NCBI GenBank assembly: GCA_910587705.1 | Contig: CAJUMX010000002.1 | Location: 62,001 to 126,000, forward strand | Direction: 5' to 3' | From: an uncultured Oscillibacter sp. | GTDB lineage: Bacteria > Bacillota > Clostridia > Oscillospirales > Oscillospiraceae | DNA: 64,000 nt | Shown: positions 24,428 to 33,200 of the stretch, piece by piece | Layout: every line of letters starts with the position of its first letter | How positions within the stretch are numbered: the stretch's first letter is position 1 | Position numbers and translations under genes: made by a program | The notes under the pieces: generated by a model | Seen by the model: the letters and a program-made list of their open reading frames with translations, nothing else | Database searches by the model: none | Told to the model about the DNA's origin: nothing

Positions 24428-25208
24428 AAAACAAACGAGTGTCCTGAACTGTCCCTGCAAGGAATTTCCCCCCATGATGAACCCTGCCCCCATCATGACC
24501 GCCTACCAGGAGGCCCGGAGAAGGACGGGGAGGCCCTCCCCTGCACAGCCGGGAATTCTTCGGCGCTTCTTCACAAAAACACCCGTATCTCCGGCTCCAG
24601 AAAACATTCTCCCCATCCTCATCGCCGTTGGGGAGGATTCTCCTTTGGAAGGCTTCCAATGGCTGGAGGGGGAGACGCCGGAGGAGCACCGTCAACGGCT
24701 CCTTGCCCAGCCCGTAGAGGACGGCGGAGCCCTCCTGGCCCGCATGGCCGCCCGGAACAGGGAATACGCGGCGGAAAATGGCTGGGAGTGGCCCGGTCAG
24801 GAGGTTCTAGGTCCCATGGAAGGCGGAGAGGCCATTGACCGCTTCCTGGGCATCTCGGATTTCCATGGGAAAACCATCCCTCTGGTACTGGCGGAAATCC
24901 CGGTAAAACACCCCTGGGAAGTCTTTGCCCATGTCCCCTTCGGAGGCTGGAATGAATGTCCCTGCAACGAGGAGCAGATGGCAATTTCTAAGTACTGGTA
25001 TGAGAAATACAGGGCCGTCCCGGCCGTGATTACTCGAGACGTGCTGGAGTATGATCTCCCCACCCCGGTGGGCCGAGAGGCGGCCATGGAACTGGCTCTG
25101 GAGCAATATGCCTTCTGCCCGGATATCGTGGACCAGGGCTGTGCATCCGTGGGCTATCTGGCGGATAGCCTCGCAAAGTCCACGAAATGGTATTTCTGGT
25201 GGGATTGA
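24420..25208 (+). CDS. DUF4253 domain protein
   Basis: A 262-residue soluble protein. The C-terminal ~110 residues match DUF4253: AHVPFGGWNECP, EEQMAISKYWYEKYRAVPAV, ALEQYAFCPDIVDQG and the ending LADSLAKSTKWYFWWD. The N-terminal half is poorly conserved; it contains a Cys pair (CPCKEFPPMM) near residue 11. The domain has no established function; its wide spread near toxin-immunity genes in other genomes suggests, but does not show, an immunity role. It overlaps tatD by eight bases and is followed nine bases later by the lipoprotein gene. Confidence 0.85.
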   Translation: MYEKQTSVLNCPCKEFPPMMNPAPIMTAYQEARRRTGRPSPAQPGILRRFFTKTPVSPAPENILPILIAVGEDSPLEGFQWLEGETPEEHRQRLLAQPVEDGGALLARMAARNREYAAENGWEWPGQEVLGPMEGGEAIDRFLGISDFHGKTIPLVLAEIPVKHPWEVFAHVPFGGWNECPCNEEQMAISKYWYEKYRAVPAVITRDVLEYDLPTPVGREAAMELALEQYAFCPDIVDQGCASVGYLADSLAKSTKWYFWWD

Positions 25209-25216
25209 GGGGCAGC

Positions 25217-26092
25217 ATGAAAAGAGGATGGATTCCCCTGCTGCTGGCCCTGACGCTTTTGAGCGGCTGCGGCAAGCGTCCTGCCTTGGCGGAGGTTTTG
25301 CCAGACGAGCTCCCGGCAATAGTAAAAGCCGTCTCCCTGCCGGAGCCACGGCGGCTGGAGCCTATTTCCGCACCCGCCATTGTAACCGAGGGACGGCTCC
25401 CGGCGGAGGAATACGGACTTGTGCCCTCCATCATCGGCACCGAAAGCAGTCACGATTCCGATAGGAGGCGCTGGCTGGACGGCGGCAGAATTGAACTGGC
25501 CGCAGAAACGGAAAACGCCGCTCTTTATGTACCCACTGGTCAGAGAGACCTCGAAACCGCCCTCATTCACTGGGGCACCAGCTTAGCGGAATTTGATTGG
25601 GTGATTTTCTGCGGTCCCCATATCATTCCTCCCTGGCTGGTTTGTCTTGATTTTGACAACGACGGAGAGGACGAGCTTATCGTCATCTGCCACATAGGCA
25701 CCGGCACTGGGGTTTCCATTGACGAACTGCATATTCTGGAAAAAGCCCCTGACGGGTCCTTGACGGACTTTACCTTCCCCGAGAGCCTCTGGCAGGAGCA
25801 GTTCCCGGCTCTATTCGATACCGCGCAAATCCACGGGCGAACCTTCGCCATGCTGGGCCATGAGCTGGTGGAGTTCGAGCAGGAGGGCCTGGACCTGAAA
25901 ACAGCCTCCTCCGGCCTTATCGCGCAGTTCAATCAGGAGGGCTGGAGCGGGCTCCAGTTCCAAGGCGCGTTCTGTTTAAACCTGCCGGGCCGCCATTCTC
26001 CCTGCTATCAGGCGAGGACCTCCGCCCAAGTCACCTATCAGAACGGCGTGTTTACCCTACAAGATTTTCACCTTTACAGCTATGACCAATAA
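25217..26092 (+). CDS. Predicted lipoprotein with DxDNDGxDE calcium-type motif
   Basis: A 291-residue exported lipoprotein: MKRGWIPLLLALTLLSGC has a type II signal peptide with lipobox LSGC at residues 15-18. The mature part carries LDFDNDGEDELIVI near residue 150, the FG-GAP/VCBS-type calcium loop common in surface-anchored Clostridial lipoproteins. The rest is beta-rich and unrecognised. The start at 25217 has GAGGGG five bases upstream. It lies in one transcript with tatD, DUF4253 and the radical SAM gene. Confidence 0.75.
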   Translation: MKRGWIPLLLALTLLSGCGKRPALAEVLPDELPAIVKAVSLPEPRRLEPISAPAIVTEGRLPAEEYGLVPSIIGTESSHDSDRRRWLDGGRIELAAETENAALYVPTGQRDLETALIHWGTSLAEFDWVIFCGPHIIPPWLVCLDFDNDGEDELIVICHIGTGTGVSIDELHILEKAPDGSLTDFTFPESLWQEQFPALFDTAQIHGRTFAMLGHELVEFEQEGLDLKTASSGLIAQFNQEGWSGLQFQGAFCLNLPGRHSPCYQARTSAQVTYQNGVFTLQDFHLYSYDQ

Positions 26093-26105
26093 AGGAGTAT
26101 CACCT

Positions 26106-26726
26106 ATGGAAAAAGGCTTTACCATCACCTATGAGTACGGAGAAAACCTGTACGTCAACACCACCAACCGCTGCAATTTCAATTGCGAATTCTGCCTCCG
26201 ACACAACGGCCATGGAGGCAGCATCTACACCCACAACCTTTGGTTAGAACGGGAACCCACCCGGGAGGAAATTCTGGCGGACATTGAAAGCCGGGAGCTT
26301 TCCCGGTACAAGCAGCTGGTCTTTTGCGGCTTTGGCGAACCCAGCTACCGGATCGATGATATCTGCTGGGTCATCGACCAATTAAAGGCCAAGGGCAAAA
26401 AGCCCTTCGTCCGCATGGACACCAACGGCACCGGAAATCTGATCCATGGCCGGGACATCTGCCCTGATTTCGCCGGGCGGTTTGATATGGTATCCATCTC
26501 CTTGAACACCGACACGGCGGAGAAATATGATGCGCTTTGCCACCCGGTCCAAAGCGGGGCCTATGAGGCCATGAAGTCTTTTGCCAAGGAATTGCGGCAG
26601 TATGTTCCCACGGTGATGATGACCGTGGTGGACACCATTCCCAAGGAGGAGATTGAACACTGCCGGAAAATCTGCGAGGAGGAAATCGGCGCAGTTTACC
26701 GGGTGCGGGAATATATTGAAGATTGA
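26106..26726 (+). CDS. TatD family-associated radical SAM protein (TIGR04038 type)
   Basis: A 206-residue minimal radical SAM enzyme. The cluster motif CNFNCEFC (residues 22-29) binds a 4Fe-4S centre for SAM cleavage; NTTNRCN before it and FCGFGEPSYR near residue 77 are typical. It lacks C-terminal auxiliary clusters. Its short length, start EYGENLYVNTTNRCNF and position beside tatD match the TIGR04038 family, named for this linkage; its substrate is unknown. AGGAG is eight bases upstream of the ATG at 26106. Confidence 0.88.
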   Translation: MEKGFTITYEYGENLYVNTTNRCNFNCEFCLRHNGHGGSIYTHNLWLEREPTREEILADIESRELSRYKQLVFCGFGEPSYRIDDICWVIDQLKAKGKKPFVRMDTNGTGNLIHGRDICPDFAGRFDMVSISLNTDTAEKYDALCHPVQSGAYEAMKSFAKELRQYVPTVMMTVVDTIPKEEIEHCRKICEEEIGAVYRVREYIED

Positions 26727-26744
26727 GAAAGGAAGGTTTCACCT

Positions 26745-26984
26745 ATGTTTCATCTGCTTGGTTCTTTGATTATGGGTGCGCTGGTAGGCTGGATTGCCGG
26801 GAAGCTGATGGATAGCGACGGTGGGTTTCTCCGCAATATCATCATCGGCGTCGTAGGCTCCGCTGTGGGCAGCACGGTGTTTGGCCTGTTCGGCTTCTAC
26901 GCCTACGGCTGGTTTGCCAACCTCATTGTGGACGTGGCCGGCGCATGCTTGTTCATCTGGGTGGCGCGGAAATTGTTTCACTAA
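26745..26984 (+). CDS. GlsB/YeaQ/YmgE-family small membrane protein
   Basis: A 79-residue protein with three hydrophobic segments and the glycine zipper pattern GALVGWIAGKLM, NIIIGVVGSAVGS and AGACLFIWVARKL. This is the transglycosylase-associated protein family, a stress-linked membrane protein without known activity. AAAGGAAGG stands about seven bases upstream; the gap to the radical SAM gene is 18 bases. Confidence 0.9.
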   Translation: MFHLLGSLIMGALVGWIAGKLMDSDGGFLRNIIIGVVGSAVGSTVFGLFGFYAYGWFANLIVDVAGACLFIWVARKLFH

Positions 26985-26999
26985 GCCAGTGACCATGCC

Positions 27000-27034
27000 A
27001 AAGGGCTTTCACCTTAAGGTGAAAGCCCTTTTCC
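27000..27034. terminator. Bidirectional terminator
   Basis: AAGGGCTTTCACC-TTAA-GGTGAAAGCCCTT with A and T runs on both flanks, between convergent genes. Confidence 0.9.
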
Positions 27035-27036
27035 CT

Positions 27037-27435
27037 TTACAGCATTTGTAGCAGCTCAATTTGCTCTCCAGATGGTCCCGTAAAGAACCAGTTCTGCAAG
27101 CCTCCGAAGAGGTCCGGCAAAACCTTCTTTTCCGGTGTCAGAAAGGTATTCACTCCCGCCGCCCGGACTGCCTCTGCGGCGGCGTCCAAATCGTCCACTA
27201 GGAGGGCGAAGTGGGGAACGTTCCCCTCTCCCATGGGCATATCCGTGGGGCTTTGAATCAGCTCCAGTGTAATGCCGCCAAAAAGCACCAAGGCCAGCTT
27301 CTTCTCTCCTGCCGGAGCGCTCACACTGCCCCGGCCCTTCACTTCACCGCCCAGCTTCTCATAAAAATCAATGCTCTTTTCTATATCCTGCGTATAGACA
27401 GCCACATGGCCCAAGCCTTGAAAATGTTTCTGCAT
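27037..27435 (-). CDS. VOC-family (glyoxalase/bleomycin-resistance fold) protein
   Basis: A 132-residue single-domain VOC protein with two beta-alpha-beta-beta-beta units: GLGHVAVYTQDIEKSIDFYE at the start with a metal-ligand His, LELIQSP near residue 58, PHFALLVDDLDAA near 73, and ending GPSGEQIELLQ with the Glu ligand. This set (His, Glu, His, Glu) suits a lyase such as lactoylglutathione lyase or methylmalonyl-CoA epimerase, but the substrate cannot be read. AGGAGAG lies six bases upstream. It may be cotranscribed weakly with the thiolase upstream. Confidence 0.85.
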   Translation of the reverse strand: MQKHFQGLGHVAVYTQDIEKSIDFYEKLGGEVKGRGSVSAPAGEKKLALVLFGGITLELIQSPTDMPMGEGNVPHFALLVDDLDAAAEAVRAAGVNTFLTPEKKVLPDLFGGLQNWFFTGPSGEQIELLQML

Positions 27436-27456
27436 TTCGATCTCTCCTCAACAGCC

Positions 27457-27482
27457 AAAGAGGGACCCGAAGGTCCCTCTTT
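27457..27482 (-). terminator. Probable weak terminator after the thiolase gene
   Basis: AAAGAGGGACC-CGA-AGGTCCCTCTTT, an 11-bp stem, but the minus-strand tail (TTTGGC) has only a short U run. Confidence 0.5.
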
Positions 27483-27590
27483 GCAAATTCAACAAGTCTG
27501 CGTTGCCGTTGCTCTAGCATAGATAACCGCCAAACGGTCAGCGCGTGCGAAAGCTCTTTTGGGTTATGTTTTCTCTCGAGAAAGCTGCAC

Positions 27591-28847
27591 TTAGCACTTC
27601 TCAAAGACGGTGGCAACACCCATACCGCCGCCGATGCAGAGGGTGGCCAAGCCCTTCTTGGCGTCGTCCCGCTTCTGCATCTCATGGAGCAGGGTGACAA
27701 TGATCCGCGCGCCGGAGGCACCCACGGGGTGACCCAGAGCGATGGCTCCGCCATTGACGTTGACCTTCGCCATGTCAAAGCCCAGCTCCCGGCCCACCGC
27801 GATGGACTGGGCAGCAAAGGCCTCGTTGGCCTCGATGAGGTCAATGTCGTCAATGGTCACGCCGGCTTTCGCCATGGCCTGACGGGAGGCGGGCACAGGG
27901 CCCACGCCCATGATCTTGGGATCCACGCCGCCCTGGCCCCAGCCGATGAGCTTGGCCATGGGCTTCAGGCCGTACTTCTCCACAGCCTCACCGGAGGCCA
28001 GGATGATGGCGGCGGCGCCGTCGTTGATTCCGGAGGCATTGGCCGCGGTGACCCGCTGCTGGCCCTTGTCCTCGGTTTCCTTCTTGCCGGTGACATCAAA
28101 GGTGTGAACCACCTCGGGATTGGGGGACTCGGGACCCACAGGGAACGCGCCCCGCAGCTTGGCAATACCCTCGGCAGTGACGCCGGCCTTGGGATATTCG
28201 TCCTTCTTGAAGTCCACCATGTCCCGCTTCACCTTTACGGGGACGGGGACGATCTCGTCGTCGAACTTACCGGCGGCCTGGGCGGCCTCGGTCTTTTGCT
28301 GGGAGGCGGCGGCAAACTCGTCCTGCTCCTGACGGGTGATGCCCCAGATATCGTTGATGTTTTCCGCGGTGGTTCCCATGTGGTAGTTGTTATAGGCATC
28401 CCACAGGCCATCCTTGATCATGGTGTCCACCAGCTTTTTGTCGCCCATGCGGGCACCCCAGCGGGCATCCATGGAGGCGAAGGGAGCGGCGCTCATGTTC
28501 TCGGTACCGCCGCAGACCACCACGTCGGCATCCCCGGCCAGGATGGAACGGGCGCCCTCGATGAGAGACTTCATGCCGGAGCCGCAGACCATGCCCACGG
28601 TGTAGGCGGGAACGGAATAGGGAATGCCAGCCTTGATGGAGACCTGACGGGCCACGTTCTGACCCTGGGCGGCGGTGAGGATGCAGCCGAACATGACCTC
28701 ATCCACGTTCTCCGGCTTCACACCAGCGCGGTTCAGGGCCTCCTTGACCACGATCGCGCCCAGCTCCGCAGCGGGAGTGTTTTTCAGACTGCCGCCAAAG
28801 GAGCCGATGGCAGTACGGCAGCAGTTCACGACATAAAGATCTTTCAT
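27591..28847 (-). CDS. thlA: Acetyl-CoA C-acetyltransferase (thiolase)
   Basis: Condenses two acetyl-CoA to acetoacetyl-CoA, the first step toward butyrate. The 418-residue sequence has the acyl-binding Cys in VCGSGMKSL near residue 88, the His in NGGAIALGHPVGASGAR near 370, and the second catalytic Cys in LCIGGGMG near 403. It is about 25 residues longer than common ThlA (~393), with the extra length near residues 225-250 (FDVTGKKETEDKGQQ). No crotonase or butyryl-CoA dehydrogenase gene is nearby. A Rex-type site overlaps the promoter, as for thl in other Clostridia. Confidence 0.95.
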   Translation of the reverse strand: MKDLYVVNCCRTAIGSFGGSLKNTPAAELGAIVVKEALNRAGVKPENVDEVMFGCILTAAQGQNVARQVSIKAGIPYSVPAYTVGMVCGSGMKSLIEGARSILAGDADVVVCGGTENMSAAPFASMDARWGARMGDKKLVDTMIKDGLWDAYNNYHMGTTAENINDIWGITRQEQDEFAAASQQKTEAAQAAGKFDDEIVPVPVKVKRDMVDFKKDEYPKAGVTAEGIAKLRGAFPVGPESPNPEVVHTFDVTGKKETEDKGQQRVTAANASGINDGAAAIILASGEAVEKYGLKPMAKLIGWGQGGVDPKIMGVGPVPASRQAMAKAGVTIDDIDLIEANEAFAAQSIAVGRELGFDMAKVNVNGGAIALGHPVGASGARIIVTLLHEMQKRDDAKKGLATLCIGGGMGVATVFEKC

Positions 28848-29011
28848 GATGTTCCTCCGTATTTTAATATTTTGGCGGCTCGGCGGGCCGCCGGAGTCTC
28901 AACGGGCGAGACGGGGACGCAGATTGCCAGTATTTTGACAGCCTGCTGACCGCCTTTCTCTGCGTATCATTATAGAGACTCCTCCTCATTTCGTCAATGG
29001 CCTTTCGTCAG

Positions 29012-29040
29012 GTTTTACAGTTTCGTTAAATCTTTGACAA
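29012..29040 (-). promoter_or_regulatory. Thiolase promoter with Rex-like operator
   Basis: Minus strand TTGTCA (29040-29035), 17-base spacer, TAAAAC (29017-29012). The segment 29040-29023 reads TTGTCAA-AGAT-TTAACGA, matching the Rex palindrome TTGTTAA-N4-TTAACAA at 12 of 14 fixed positions. Rex senses NADH/NAD+ and represses such genes when NAD+ is high. The leader of ~160 bases (28848-29010) shows nothing else. Confidence 0.65.
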
Positions 29041-29086
29041 CATAAGGGGCGTTTTCGTCAAGGTGACGAAATTTTCCAGGAGGCGC

Positions 29087-30091
29087 TTACTCTCCCGCCT
29101 CCCGCAGCTCGGCCAAGGTCTTGTCGAAAGCGGCGGCATCCAGCTCCTCATACGCTGGAGTGGTTTGAATCAGAGCTCCCTCCGCCGCATCCTGGAGCAG
29201 GCGGTCAAACGCCTCCCCCGCCAGGACCTCTCCCTGGGAGGCCAGGCGGCGAAGGATGGAAAAGCCCTCCTCCGATTCCAAAATCCCGGAGTATTGCCCC
29301 TCCTCCAGCGCCTTTGCCGCCTCCTCCAATACCTGGGGCAGGGTCCCGTCTCCTGGCAGCAGCGTCCGCGGGCCCACCGCGTCGTCCCCCTCCGCTGCCA
29401 GGGTTGGGAACGTCGCCGCCGGGTCCTCCGCACCATTGAGGCGGGAAAACACCTCCGCCGCTCTCTCCCGGGCCGCCTCCCGATCTTCCCCGGCGGAGAT
29501 CAGAATACGGTCCACCGTCAAGCTGTCCGCCTGGTCCAGAAGCCCGGAAAGCTCGCTGCCCTCGGTAAGGCAGAGATTATAAAGCTTGGCGTAGAGCATT
29601 CCCACCTCCGTCAGCTCCTCCGCCCGGAGACGGTCCAGCCCCAGGGCGGTCAGCTCCTTTAAGTACGCCTCCTCCCCGCCCCGGGCAGCAGACTGCTCCT
29701 CCCAGGTGTTCGCCAGAGCTTCCCGCTCCTTCTCGCTGAGGACGCAGCCATAGCGAACCGCCCAGTTTTCCACGGTGGCATAGAGAGCCGTATTGGCCAG
29801 GGCCTGATCTTTGGCGTAATCCGCCAGGGTTCCACCGGAGACGGGGGCCTCCCAATCCAGAGACAAACCGGAGTCCTTGTACTTCTCCCGAATCTGGTCA
29901 CAGGTAAAGGCCAGCCAATAGAGGTAGCGCCAGGCCGGAATTTCCCGGCCGTCCACCGTCATCAGCACCAGCTCCTCCCCCAGCTCCGCCGCGCGCCCCA
30001 GCAAAGAGGCCTTTTCCTCTTCCTTTTTCAAAGCGCAGCCACTGAGCCCCAGGCACAAGACCAAGACCGCCGCCGCCATTCGTTTCCGCAT
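29087..30091 (-). CDS. PrsA/SurA-like peptidyl-prolyl isomerase lipoprotein
   Basis: A 334-residue exported lipoprotein: MRKRMAAAVLVLCLGLSGCA has lipobox LSGC. The N-terminal part after residue 40 (VDGREIPAWRYLYW) resembles the chaperone segment of SurA/PrsA, and about residues 205-300 look like a parvulin-type domain (VDRILISAGEDREAARERAA, EVLAGEAFDRLLQD), though it is divergent and may lack activity. It would help fold proteins outside the membrane. The start at 30091 has AGGAG about ten bases upstream; earlier ATGs lie before that site. In Bacillus-like gene order a PPIase follows mfd, as here. Confidence 0.75.
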   Translation of the reverse strand: MRKRMAAAVLVLCLGLSGCALKKEEEKASLLGRAAELGEELVLMTVDGREIPAWRYLYWLAFTCDQIREKYKDSGLSLDWEAPVSGGTLADYAKDQALANTALYATVENWAVRYGCVLSEKEREALANTWEEQSAARGGEEAYLKELTALGLDRLRAEELTEVGMLYAKLYNLCLTEGSELSGLLDQADSLTVDRILISAGEDREAARERAAEVFSRLNGAEDPAATFPTLAAEGDDAVGPRTLLPGDGTLPQVLEEAAKALEEGQYSGILESEEGFSILRRLASQGEVLAGEAFDRLLQDAAEGALIQTTPAYEELDAAAFDKTLAELREAGE

Positions 30092-30154
30092 CGCTCCCGC
30101 TCCTCCCATAAGGTTGTCCGAACCATTATATGGGAGGGAACAGGCCATTATGAC

Positions 30155-30196
30155 CAAAAAAGAAGCCCTGACGCTTATAGCCAGCGTCAGGGCTTC
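30155..30196 (-). terminator. Terminator after mfd
   Basis: GAAGCCCTGACGC and GCGTCAGGGCTTC form a 13-bp stem with a nine-base loop; the minus strand then reads TTTTTTGG. The PPIase gene beyond it needs its own promoter. Confidence 0.88.
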
Positions 30197-30202
30197 CCCT
30201 TA

Positions 30203-33200
30203 TTATCCGGCGGACAGCTTCAAATCCTCCACCAGCTCCATGGCGCTCTCCAAGGCGTCGGCCCCGGGCTTCAGCTTCAGGGTCAGCGCCGGGTCCTCCC
30301 CGGCGGCCACGGTGAGGCGCTGGCGGTACTTGTTCAATCCGCAGACCTTCACCACCGCCTCCGGCCGAAAGACCGCCAGCTGGAAGCGGAGGACATCCCG
30401 CTTCTGGGTGATGTCGGACACGCCCGCCTTTCCCGCCGCCGCCCGGAGCAAGGCCACGTCCAGCAGGGCCAGCACCGGCTTGGGCGCTTCCCCATAGCGG
30501 TCCAAAAGCTCGTCCAGCAGGTCCGACGCATCGTCGTCAGAGCGGATGGCAGCGATGCGGCGATAGAGGTCCATCCGCTGCTCCGGGGAGGAGACGTAAC
30601 GCTCCGGGATGTTGGCGTTGACGGTCAGATCGGCGGAGCACTCCGTTTCGATCTGCTTCTCCTCGCCCCGCTCCTCCAGCACCGCCTCCTCCAGCAGCTT
30701 CAAATAGAGGTCGTAGCCCACGCTGAGCAGATACCCGGACTGCTCCGGCCCCAGGAGGTTTCCCGCTCCCCGAATCTCCAGGTCCCGCATGGCAATGCGG
30801 AAGCCGGAGCCGAATTCCACGTACTCCCGGATGGCCGAGAGGCGCTTGGCGGCGATCTCCTGGAGGACTTTCCCCCTCCGATAAGTCAGATAGGCGTAAG
30901 CCCGCCGGGCGCTGCGGCCAATGCGGCCCCGGATTTGATGGAGCTGGGCCAGCCCCATTTTATCCGCGTCCTCGATGATCAGGGTATTCACATTGGAGAT
31001 GTCGATTCCCGTTTCAATGATGGTGGTGCAAACCAGCACGTCCGCCTCCCCGTCCACCATGGCCCGCATGACGGCGGACAGCTCCTGTTCACTCATCTTC
31101 CCATGGCCGGTGACCACATGGACCTCCGGCCCCAGCATCTTTTGAATACGGGAGGCGGTGAGATCGATGCTCTCCACCCGGTTGTGAAGGTAGTAAATCT
31201 GCCCGCCCCGACTGAGCTCCTTTCGCATAGCGTCCTCCAGAATGGCCCAATCGTGTTCCATCACGTAGGTCTGGACCGGCTGGCGGTCCGCCGGGGGCTC
31301 CTCGATGGCGGACATGTCCCGGAGACCCGACAGGGCCATGTTCAGCGTCCGGGGAATGGGCGTGGCGGAGAGGGTCAGCACGTCCACCTGACGGCTCATC
31401 TCCTTCAGGCGCTCCTTGTGTGTAACGCCGAAGCGCTGTTCCTCGTCGATGATGAGCAGCCCCAGGTCCTTGAACTCCATGCCCTTTTGCAGCAGCTTGT
31501 GAGTGCCGATGAGAAGGTCCACCCGCCCCTCCTTCGCCAGCTCCAGGATGCGCTTTTGGTCCTTGGGCGGCGTGAAGCGGGACAGCACCTCAATCCGCAC
31601 CGGGAAGTCCCGGAAGCGGCCCATGGCCGTGGCGTAGTGCTGCTGGGCCAGGACGGTGGTGGGCACCAGGATGGCCGCCTGCTTCCCGTCCAGCACGCAC
31701 TTCATCACCGCCCGGAGGGCCACCTCCGTCTTGCCGTAGCCCACGTCGCCGCAGAGGAGGCGGTCCATGGGCCGGGAACGCTCCATGTCCTTCTTGATTT
31801 CCGCAATAGCCCGGAGCTGATCGTCCGTCTCTGAATAGGGGAACGCCTCCTCAAACTCCCGCTGCCAGGGGGAGTCCTGGGAGAAGGCAAAGCCGGGACA
31901 GCGCTGGCGCTCGGCGTAGAGCTTCGTCAGGCCCTTGGCCAGGTCCTTGACAGCTTTCTTGGCCCGGGTCTTTTGTTTGGCCCACTCGGTGCCCCCCAGC
32001 TTGTTCAGCTTCTGGCGGCCCTCGCCGTCCTCCCCGCCGCCGATATACTTGCTTACCAAATCCAGCGCCGTGGCGGGGACATAGAGACAGTCCCCCCCGG
32101 CGTAGTCAATTTTAATATAGTCCTTCTCCACGCCGTCCACTGGCATCCGCTGGATGCCCGCGAAGCGGCCCACGCCGTGGTGGGCATGGACCACCAAATC
32201 CCCCGGCTTCAAGTCGGTATAGGACTGAATTTTCTGGCGGTTGGAATCCTTTTTGAGCCGCGCCCGCTTCCGGGAGGGGACGATGAGCTGCCCCTCCGTC
32301 AAAACCGCCAGCTTTAGTGCGGGCCACTCGCATCCGGCAGAGAGGGCTCCCACCGTAATCCGTATCTCCCCCGGGGCAGGCATGGCCGTCCCCCGGAGGT
32401 CCAGGGCGGCGGGGATGCCCCGCTCCGTCAGGAGGCTGTGAAGGTTTTTCCCCCGGGTTTCCCCGCCGCAGAGAAGCAGCACGGCGCTGCCGTTCTCCCG
32501 GTATTGCTCCAAATCGGTAACGGCGGTCTCCAGACTGCCGCCGTAAGAGCTGAGCTGCCGGGCGTTGACGCTCAAAAGGCCCTTGGGCGGGTAGGGATAG
32601 CGGGAGGTGGGCAGGGCCCCCGCCATGATCACCGGGAAGGACTCCAGGGCGGCGTAAAACTCCTCGGCGGAGAGGAGCAGCTTCGCGTAATCCCCCGCCA
32701 GGATGCCCGCCTCCATCAAAACCTCCAAGTCCTGACGGTTCTGGAGGAGGGTCCCCTTTACCCGCTCATCCACCCGCCCTGCCTCACAGAGGATTACCAG
32801 GGCGTCCCGGGGCAGGTAGTGAACTCCGGCGGAGGCGTCCGGGTAGACGGCGGCCAGATAGCGGTCCATTCCCTCGGGGACAGAACCGTTTTTCAGCCGC
32901 TCACCGTCCTCCCGAAGGCGGGCGGCGGCGGGAGAGCCCTTTTTCTCCAGCCTTGCCGCCAGGGCCAGGAGCCTTTCCCCCAGACCCTCCAGCCCCCCCT
33001 CCGCCTGCCGGGGCAGGACCTCGGCGGCGGGGAGAATTCGGGCGGAGTCCAGATTCACCGTCCGCCGCTGGGTACCGGGATCAAAAGCCCCCATGGAGTC
33101 GATTTCGTCGTCGAAGAACTCACACCGGACCGGCTGATCCATCAAGGGGGAGAATACGTCCAAAATACCGCCCCGGAGGGCAAACTGGCCCACGCCCTCC

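Noticed and set aside
27684..28949. A 421-codon plus-strand frame opposite the thiolase gene
   Set aside because: Antisense shadow of a highly conserved enzyme; Gly/His-rich without motifs.
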